This document shows positions 6,455 to 11,694 of a stretch of 11,694 bases of DNA, piece by piece (within the stretch, counting starts at the first letter, position 1; each line of letters opens with the position of its first letter). Below the pieces are notes generated by a model. It worked only from the letters and a program-made list of their open reading frames with translations. It was not told the origin of the DNA and ran no database searches. A program made the position numbers and the translations under genes. The stretch lies in NCBI GenBank assembly GCA_013824905.1, contig PNOO01000056.1, forward strand, positions 1 to 11,694, given 5' to 3'. The DNA comes from Syntrophus sp. (in: bacteria). GTDB taxonomy: Bacteria > Desulfobacterota > Syntrophia > Syntrophales > UBA5619.

Positions 6455-6901
6455 TTACCAGAATCCTCTCTCCATGCAATTCCCTATGAACTCGAGGGAC
6501 CGTCCACCCCCCTCCTGCAGATATTCGTACAGCTGTTTTCCCACATCCGGGTATAGGGGGGTTTTGGGCAGCTTTTTCACGGAGACCCAGGCGATGTCAA
6601 GGGAGTGGGTGCTGTCCGGCCTTATCTTGGGCGTCCCCATGATTTCGAGGGCCGTAAAGATGATATGCAGGGTTTGAGGATGTCTCTTGGTGGCGGGCGC
6701 CTCGCCGATCAGGATGATCTCCCCGACATCGAGCTTGACGCCGATCTCGCTCCGCCATTCATTAACGATGGCCTCCTGCAGGGGGATATCCTTATCCACG
6801 CCACCACCCGGCAGGGCAAAAACCTCTTTACCGCCGTAGATGTACTTCATGCAGAGAATTTCCTGTTCCCTTTCAAATACCGCCGATACCCGGACACGCA
6901 T
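6455..6901 (-). CDS. Nudix hydrolase domain protein with degenerate Nudix box
   Basis: A 148-residue single-domain protein of the Nudix fold, which usually hydrolyses nucleoside diphosphates linked to another group. The Nudix box occupies residues 33-55 (GGVDKDIPLQEAIVNEWRSEIGV). Compared with the consensus GX5EX7REUXEEXGU, the first Glu is Ile39, Arg is Asn47 and the first Glu of the EE pair is Ser51, while Glu48, Glu52 and Gly54 remain. Two of the usual metal-binding acids therefore survive, and the lost Glu/Arg pair normally forms a structural salt bridge. The preceding strand FALPGGG and the rest of the fold look normal, so it may be an active variant or a binding protein; substrate is unknown. 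The start is firm: AAGGAGG lies five bases before ATG 6901. It heads the minus-strand run leading to ygbA and glnS and is divergent from the AOR gene. Confidence 0.88.
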   Translation of the reverse strand: MRVRVSAVFEREQEILCMKYIYGGKEVFALPGGGVDKDIPLQEAIVNEWRSEIGVKLDVGEIILIGEAPATKRHPQTLHIIFTALEIMGTPKIRPDSTHSLDIAWVSVKKLPKTPLYPDVGKQLYEYLQEGGGRSLEFIGNCMERGFW

Positions 6902-7212
6902 GGTTCCTCCTTTTATGAAATGGCATCTCTCATCAATCGCCTCATCGGACGCCTGTGATAACGGCGCCCATGAAAGAAATCTACTAAATAATCGATCCGA
7001 TGTCCAGATCGACGAATGAAAAATCCCCTGAGCCTCTATATTTTCATATCAAACTCGAGTGACTCGGCCGACGACATGGCCCTTTCCGGCATAGGTGCAT
7101 AAATAACTTCTTGACAGGATCGGATTGACCGTGGCATTTTACATTGTTGATTTGAACGGTTACAAAAAACCAATGCCGCCTTGAATACAGGGTGGCCGGA
7201 AGGGAACAGAAA
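6902..7212. promoter_or_regulatory. Divergent intergenic region between the Nudix and AOR genes
   Basis: About 310 bases with no supported gene that must hold promoters for both directions. Toward the AOR gene there is a consensus -35-like TTGACA at 7111-7116, and a second TTGACC at 7125-7130, but no good -10 at proper spacing. Inverted repeats visible are TCGATC (6992-6997) with GATCGA (7007-7012), and GGCATT (7133-7138) with AATGCC (7172-7177). Each has only 6-bp arms, so they are weak operator candidates. No clear promoter toward the Nudix gene was found. Confidence 0.35.
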
Positions 7213-9396
7213 ATGAAATTTACTGGCTCACCGCTCAGACACGGGTATGCCGACAAAATGCTCACCGTCGATCTGGAAAGCGGGAAGATGACGACCCCCG
7301 GACTTGATCCGCAACTGCGGAATTACTTCCTCGGGGGTCGGGCCCTGGGTCTGTATCTTTTGCACCGGCGCATCACCGCGCAGACATCCCCCAATGATCC
7401 CGAGAATCCGTTGATTTTCTCGCCCGGTCCGCTGGCCGGCATTCCCCAGTTCCCGGGAACGAGCAAATGTATGGCCGTTTCCCTATCCCCTCTGACAGGG
7501 ATTCCCGGGGTTTCGAATTTCGGAGGACATTTCGGCGCCTATCTGAAGTACGCCGGTTTCGATGCCCTGGAGATTACGGGAAAGTCTGAAACGGACGTCA
7601 TGATCGTCATCGACGGCTTCCGACATGAGATCTTCCTAACGGATGCGCCCCTCAGCGGCGAGGTCTTCGACCTGGAGAAGACCATTGTCGATCAGTTCAT
7701 CCAAGGGGGACGAGACCGCAAAGAGATTGTCTTTCTGACGACCGGCGTCGGCGCCGCCCAGACCACGTATGGCTGCATCAACAGCCATTATTTCGATCCC
7801 ACCAAGCACGTGGACGGGACGAAGGGATTCTTCCGAACCAAGCAGGCCGGACGGACAGGACTCGGAACCGTGATGATCGATAAAAAAATCCGGGCCATCG
7901 TCGTTCTGGCGGAATTTCCCCACGGTGAAAATCCTTATGGCGCCGCCGACTGGGATAAGGTGAAACGCGCAGGGGCGAAGCTCGGAAAGGTCGTCCGGGA
8001 GGTCGATCCTCAATCACTCAAGATGTACCGCAAGGGGAGCGCGGGACTTATCGCCTTCATGAACAAGCAGGAATACCAGTCGCTGCCCGTGAACAATTAT
8101 CAGTCGGGCTCCGATCCGCGGGCAGAACAGATCACGGGGAAATTCTTCGCCGAACACCTCTTCGATCACCGGGGGATGGACGGCTGCTTTCCCGGCTGCA
8201 ACCTGCGCTGCACCAAAGGAGGATGGGTCACCCTGAGGTTCGGAGAGCACAAGGGACGCAGGGTATGGGTGGACGGCCCCGAGTATGAAACCGCCGCCGG
8301 CTTCGGTTCCAACATCGGCATGTGGAACGCAGAATTTATCATGGAGGCCAACTGGCATTGCGACAACTACGGGATCGATACGATCACCACGGCCGTCACG
8401 ATCGCCTTTCTCATGGAGTGCACCCAGCGGGGATATCTGACGCAGGAGGATGCGGACGGCCTGACGCTGACCTGGGGTAACGAAGAGGCGGTCCTCAGGT
8501 TCATTCGCAATCTCGCCCATGGGGAGACGGAATTCACCCGGACGGCAGGTCGGGGCATGCTGCCCCTGGTCGACTGGATCGCCGCCCGCTATGTCCTGAG
8601 AAGCGGTAAGACGGAGCCCCGTTTGGAGCTTATGCGATTTGCCATGCAGACCAAGGGGCTGCCCTTTTCTCTCTACCGGACCCACCGCTCCCTTTCCATG
8701 CAGGGTTCATACGCCGCCGCAAGCGACATCGGGGCGCACCACGCTGCGGCCTGGCTCATCAAGGTCGACCTTCTGGGCGCCTTCCCTTCCCTTCAGGACA
8801 AGGCCCGGGCGCTCATCACCTATCCGCGGGTCCGCCTGGGGAACGACAATCTCGGCTTGTGCAAGCTCCCCTGGGTGGATGTCTTCAACCCCGAATCGGA
8901 GAAGATGAAGGATACGGACAAGTTCATCAATCCCGCCTCGCAGGAGATCTATGCGGATTTCTACAACGGGATGCTGGGAACGGATCTCGCCTGGGAGGAG
9001 ATCTTCGCACAGACGGATCGGGACATCAACCTGCAGCGGGTTATGAACGTCATGATCTTCGGCAGGGAAACGGGAAAACAGGACTGGATACCGGAGAGGG
9101 CCATCGGGCCCACCGACGATGACCTCTACGAAGCCGAAAAGGAGTATAACGACGGGGAACTCTGTCGTTTCCTGGAAAAATCCCCGGAAGAGATCAAGGA
9201 TCTGCCGACCACGGAAAAGCGGGAACTCCTGATGAAACACCGCAAGCAGCAGCTCCGCGAACTGATCCAGGCGTACTATCGGGAAAGAGGCTGGACCCCA
9301 TCCGGCATTCCGACCCCCGCCACCCTGAAGCGGATCGGTCTGTGGGATTTCCTGACTGAAGAAGCCAGGACAAAGATAGGGACTCTGGCGGGTTGA
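7213..9396 (+). CDS. Aldehyde:ferredoxin oxidoreductase family protein (tungsten/molybdenum bis-pterin)
   Basis: A 727-residue AOR-family enzyme; relatives interconvert aldehydes and carboxylic acids with ferredoxin at a bis-pyranopterin W or Mo site, using one [4Fe-4S] cluster. The N-terminal domain shows YADKMLTVDLESGKMT and NPLIFSPGPLAG, then SNFGGHFGAYLKYAGFDALEI. Cluster ligands are Cys325, Cys329 and Cys333 (CFPGCNLRC) plus Cys550. Both pterin-binding motifs are present: DNYGID at 384-389 and DNLGLC at 545-550. The usual GLGAVMGSK block is altered to GLGTVMIDK (near 217-225). It is about 120 residues longer than the Pyrococcus enzyme, partly through a charged insert near 634-680. ATG 7213 is preferred over GTG 7192 because GGAAGGG lies 8 bases upstream and homology begins there. 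The acyl-CoA synthetase follows 52 bases later. Substrate is unknown; the related BamB reduces benzoyl-CoA, so an aldehyde substrate is not assured. Confidence 0.93.
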   Translation: MKFTGSPLRHGYADKMLTVDLESGKMTTPGLDPQLRNYFLGGRALGLYLLHRRITAQTSPNDPENPLIFSPGPLAGIPQFPGTSKCMAVSLSPLTGIPGVSNFGGHFGAYLKYAGFDALEITGKSETDVMIVIDGFRHEIFLTDAPLSGEVFDLEKTIVDQFIQGGRDRKEIVFLTTGVGAAQTTYGCINSHYFDPTKHVDGTKGFFRTKQAGRTGLGTVMIDKKIRAIVVLAEFPHGENPYGAADWDKVKRAGAKLGKVVREVDPQSLKMYRKGSAGLIAFMNKQEYQSLPVNNYQSGSDPRAEQITGKFFAEHLFDHRGMDGCFPGCNLRCTKGGWVTLRFGEHKGRRVWVDGPEYETAAGFGSNIGMWNAEFIMEANWHCDNYGIDTITTAVTIAFLMECTQRGYLTQEDADGLTLTWGNEEAVLRFIRNLAHGETEFTRTAGRGMLPLVDWIAARYVLRSGKTEPRLELMRFAMQTKGLPFSLYRTHRSLSMQGSYAAASDIGAHHAAAWLIKVDLLGAFPSLQDKARALITYPRVRLGNDNLGLCKLPWVDVFNPESEKMKDTDKFINPASQEIYADFYNGMLGTDLAWEEIFAQTDRDINLQRVMNVMIFGRETGKQDWIPERAIGPTDDDLYEAEKEYNDGELCRFLEKSPEEIKDLPTTEKRELLMKHRKQQLRELIQAYYRERGWTPSGIPTPATLKRIGLWDFLTEEARTKIGTLAG

Positions 9397-9448
9397 GACT
9401 CTATTGGAAAAGACGTGACTGCGGGTTTGGTCTTACAAGGAGGCGGTG

Positions 9449-11116
9449 ATGGAGAAGTGGTTAAGAATAACCATCGGCGATCTGTTGGATGAGGTGGCCT
9501 TACGATTCCCTGACCGGGAGGCGCTGATCGACATTCCCCAGGGCCGGAGATATTCATATCAAGAACTTCTAAAGATCGTCAACCAGTTGGCCAGGGGATT
9601 TCTGAAACTCGGCATCACAAAGGGAGAACACCTGGCACTTTGGACAACCAACCGCTCTGAGTCGATCATCACCGAGTTTGCCGCAGCAAAGATCGGCGCC
9701 GTCCTGGTGAACGTGGATGCGAACGCCCAACCCCGGCAGTTGGAATACCTGCTCCGACAGTCCGATTCCCAATCCCTCATCATGTCTGAAGGAACGAAGG
9801 GGGCGGAAACTATCGAGATGATCCGTCAACTCTGCCCCGAGATGGACGTTTCCGAGCCGGGGCAGCTGAATTGCAGCGCCCTGCCTGGGCTGAGACGTCT
9901 CATCTTGATATCGGACGGCAACCGCCGGGGGATGATGACCTGGAACGGGATACTGGAGGCGGGAAGGGATGTTCCGGCTGGGCTGCTGTCCGAACGACAG
10001 AGCTCCTGTCATGAAGACGACGTCGCCACACTCCTTTACACCTCCGGAACAACCGGGGCTCCGAAAGGAGTGATGTCGTCGCACTTCGGGATCATCAATA
10101 CCACTCTGGCCAGCGCCGAAAATCAGAAACTGACCGAAAAGGATAGGCTTTGTCTGTCTGTCCCGTTATCTCACATGTTCGGATGCATCTGCGTTACTAT
10201 GGCAGGAGTCATCAAGGGGGCCGCCCTCGTCATTCCTTCTGAGTCCTTCGATCCGCGAAAGGTCCTTGAGGCGATCGCCAAAGAGCGCTGTACAACGATT
10301 TACGGATCCCCCAGCGCTTTTATCGCCATGATGGAGGACCCGGAATATAAGACATTCAATCTCCGGTCCCTACGGACCGGGATCATGGGAGGCGCCCAAT
10401 GTCCTCTGGAAGTGATGACAAGGGTTGCTGAAGAGATGGGGGCAAGGGAAATCGTCATCGGTTATGGCCAAACAGAAGCCTCCTCCTGGATCACGATGAC
10501 CCGGCCGGACGATCCGCTGGCATTGCGGGTCTCCACAGTCGGAAGACCTCTCGCCAATGTGCAGGTAAAGCTGATCGATCCTTTGACCGGCCGGGAGGTT
10601 CCGGCCGGCGCCATCGGCGAGATCTGCGCCAGGGGACTCAATATGAAGGGCTACTACAAGATGCCGGCCGCCACGGCCAATGCCATCGATTCCGAGGGAT
10701 GGCTTCATACCGGAGACCTCGGTACCATGGACGACGATGGCTATGTGAGGACAACCGGCAGATTGAAGGAGGTGATCGTCAGCGGCGGTGAGTCGATCTA
10801 TCCCACCGAAATTGAAGAAATACTCTTCACCCATCCCAAGATCTCCAATGTCCAGATATTCGGGGTTCCAAGCAAGACGGCAGGCGAAGACGTGGCTGCA
10901 TGGATCAAGCTGGAAGAAGGAGTTTCAGCCACCGAGGAAGAAATCCTTCACTATTGCCGCGAGAAACTTCCCGATTCCCGACTGCCCCGCTATATAAAAT
11001 TTGTCAGGGAGTTTCCCATGACCCTCCTGGGCAAGATCCAGAAATTCAGAATGAGGGAGATCGCCATCAAGGAGTACGGATTGGATAATACATCTGGTTC
11101 ATCTCCAGGAGTATAG
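9449..11116 (+). CDS. AMP-forming acyl-CoA synthetase
   Basis: A complete 555-residue member of the ANL superfamily that makes acyl-CoA from a free acid, ATP and CoA by way of acyl-AMP. The core motifs are intact: YTSGTTGAPKG at 197-207, GYGQTE at 338-343, GWLHTGD at 417-423, GRLKEVIVSGGESIYP at 437-452 and the C-terminal catalytic lysine, likely Lys529 in LLGKIQKF. The overall layout is that of fatty-acyl or aryl-CoA ligases, with no signal peptide or membrane helix. ATG 9449 has AAGGAGG five bases upstream; GTG 9446 is in frame but too close to that site. It lies 52 bases after the AOR gene with no terminator between, so they are probably cotranscribed. Together they could link aldehyde, acid and CoA-thioester pools, and in syntrophs such ligases may also run backward to make ATP. 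The substrate cannot be read from sequence. Its TAG stop shows that TAG is used normally for termination here. Confidence 0.95.
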   Translation: MEKWLRITIGDLLDEVALRFPDREALIDIPQGRRYSYQELLKIVNQLARGFLKLGITKGEHLALWTTNRSESIITEFAAAKIGAVLVNVDANAQPRQLEYLLRQSDSQSLIMSEGTKGAETIEMIRQLCPEMDVSEPGQLNCSALPGLRRLILISDGNRRGMMTWNGILEAGRDVPAGLLSERQSSCHEDDVATLLYTSGTTGAPKGVMSSHFGIINTTLASAENQKLTEKDRLCLSVPLSHMFGCICVTMAGVIKGAALVIPSESFDPRKVLEAIAKERCTTIYGSPSAFIAMMEDPEYKTFNLRSLRTGIMGGAQCPLEVMTRVAEEMGAREIVIGYGQTEASSWITMTRPDDPLALRVSTVGRPLANVQVKLIDPLTGREVPAGAIGEICARGLNMKGYYKMPAATANAIDSEGWLHTGDLGTMDDDGYVRTTGRLKEVIVSGGESIYPTEIEEILFTHPKISNVQIFGVPSKTAGEDVAAWIKLEEGVSATEEEILHYCREKLPDSRLPRYIKFVREFPMTLLGKIQKFRMREIAIKEYGLDNTSGSSPGV

Positions 11117-11144
11117 TATTCTTCTCCCTCATCAAGATCTTTTA

Positions 11145-11173
11145 TTGATAATCGTTTCTGGTTCTGATAAATT
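11145..11173 (+). promoter_or_regulatory. Candidate sigma-70 promoter for the YrdC-family gene
   Basis: TTGATA (11145-11150) and TAAATT (11168-11173) are spaced by exactly 17 bases, matching the -35 and -10 consensus at 5 and 4 of 6 positions. It lies just after the acyl-CoA synthetase stop and about 50 bases before the chosen start of the next gene. A small perfect hairpin, TCGGGA/TCCCGA (11189-11205, 5-base loop), lies in the short leader and covers the first base of an alternative ATG at 11205. Pattern-based call only. Confidence 0.4.
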
Positions 11174-11222
11174 ACCTGATGTTAAAATTCGGGAGTGTTT
11201 CCCGATGTCAGACAGGGACGCA

Positions 11223-11694
11223 ATGCTGGTAGCCATCCACAGTCAGAACCCCCAGGCGCGTTTAATCCGCAGAGCGGCGGAGATCATCAAGAGCGGGGGG
11301 ATCATCATCTACCCGACCGATACGGTGTACGGGATGGGGTGCGATCTGTTCAACAAACGGGGAATCGAAAGGATTTACGAGATCCAGCGCCGCAACCGCA
11401 AGCAGCCTCTGAGCTTCATCTGCTCCGATCTCAAAGACATCAGCCGCTATGCGCGGGTTTCTGATGAGGCCTACAAGATCATGAAGCGCCTCCTCCCCGG
11501 ACCTTACACCTTCATTCTCGAAGCCTCCCGAATCGTCCCCAAGATCATCCTCCCCAAACGCAGACTACGGGTATCCGGATCCCCGACAACCGGATCTGCC
11601 ATGCCCTCATCGCCGAGATGGGCTCTCCCGTCATCAGCACCAGCGTCAAGGACGAAGGCGGCGAACTCCTCAGCGATCCCCGGATGATCGAAGA
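11223..11694 (+). pseudogene. YrdC/Sua5/YciO-family protein, frameshifted and cut by the right edge
   Basis: The family (Sua5/YrdC/YciO) includes the enzymes that make threonylcarbamoyl-AMP for t6A in tRNA. From ATG 11223 the product reads MLVAIHSQNPQARLIRRAAE, then SGGIIIYPTDTVYGMGCDLF, RRNRKQPLSFICSDL and LLPGPYTFILEASRIVPKIILPKR, all family blocks. At about 11561-11566 homology jumps frame: TTGIRIPDNRICHALIAEMG and SPVISTSVKDEGGELLSDP continue to the window end. One missing base explains this. The single uninterrupted frame instead ends at 11687 with unrelated residues. It could be a true lesion or a sequencing error; t6A synthesis is usually essential, but YciO-type paralogues are not. 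The start at 11223 has AGGG five bases upstream and matches YciO-like N-termini; ATG 11205 is also possible. It follows the acyl-CoA synthetase by about 100 bases with its own candidate promoter. Sua5 versus YciO cannot be settled without the C-terminus. Confidence 0.82.

Noticed and set aside
7132..7147. Sigma-54 promoter (TGGCA...TTG) upstream of the AOR gene
   Set aside because: The TTG falls one base too far from the GG element and the GC dinucleotide at -12 is absent; sigma-54 promoters are strict on this spacing.
8014..8685. 223-codon minus-strand frame inside the AOR gene
   Set aside because: Antisense to a conserved part of the AOR gene including the cluster cysteines; no recognisable product.
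11128..11152. Intrinsic terminator after the acyl-CoA synthetase
   Set aside because: Only a 5-bp ATCAA/TTGAT pairing with no GC-rich stem or U-run; too weak to call.
11145..11222. TTG 11145 as start of the YrdC-family gene
   Set aside because: It coincides with a good -35 box, the added residues show no family similarity, and better starts with ribosome sites exist at 11205 and 11223.

Overview
The window looks like a chromosomal piece of an anaerobic, fatty- or aromatic-acid-degrading bacterium, most likely Desulfobacterota (Syntrophales-like former Deltaproteobacteria). This is inferred from gene content: a tungsten/molybdenum aldehyde:ferredoxin oxidoreductase (AOR) beside an AMP-forming acyl-CoA synthetase, a Liv-type ABC importer followed by a second acyl-CoA ligase, a glnS gene, and moderately high GC with SD-led genes. 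No single gene fixes the taxon.

Left block, minus strand (about 4102 down to 1): a candidate promoter with an operator-like palindrome, a roughly 200-nt leader, then livK (periplasmic binding protein), livH, livM and the first 173 codons of an acyl-CoA ligase that runs off the left edge. The livH/livM junction overlaps and the livM/ligase gap is 10 bases, so these read as one operon. A long stem-loop lies between livK and livH. The livG/livF ATPases are not in the window and may lie further left. The layout suggests uptake of a carboxylic acid followed by CoA activation. livK carries one in-frame amber codon.

Middle block, minus strand (6901 down to 4298): a Nudix hydrolase with a degenerate Nudix box, a YgbA-like cysteine-rich protein and glutaminyl-tRNA synthetase, with gaps of 58 and 74 bases. 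An approximately 125-bp inverted-repeat element abuts the 3' end of glnS, and its terminal repeat overlaps the stop codon. It separates this block from the liv operon.

Right block, plus strand (7213 to the end): a 727-residue AOR-family protein and an AMP-forming acyl-CoA synthetase 52 bases downstream form a probable two-gene unit that could interconvert acid, aldehyde and acyl-CoA. A YrdC/Sua5/YciO-family gene follows behind its own candidate promoter; it has a one-base frameshift and runs off the right edge.

I saw no tRNA, rRNA, CRISPR array, transposase or phage gene, and no convincing wholly new system. The most notable items are the amber codon in livK, the zinc-ribbon-like tail on LivM, the inverted-repeat element after glnS, and the AOR/acyl-CoA synthetase pair.
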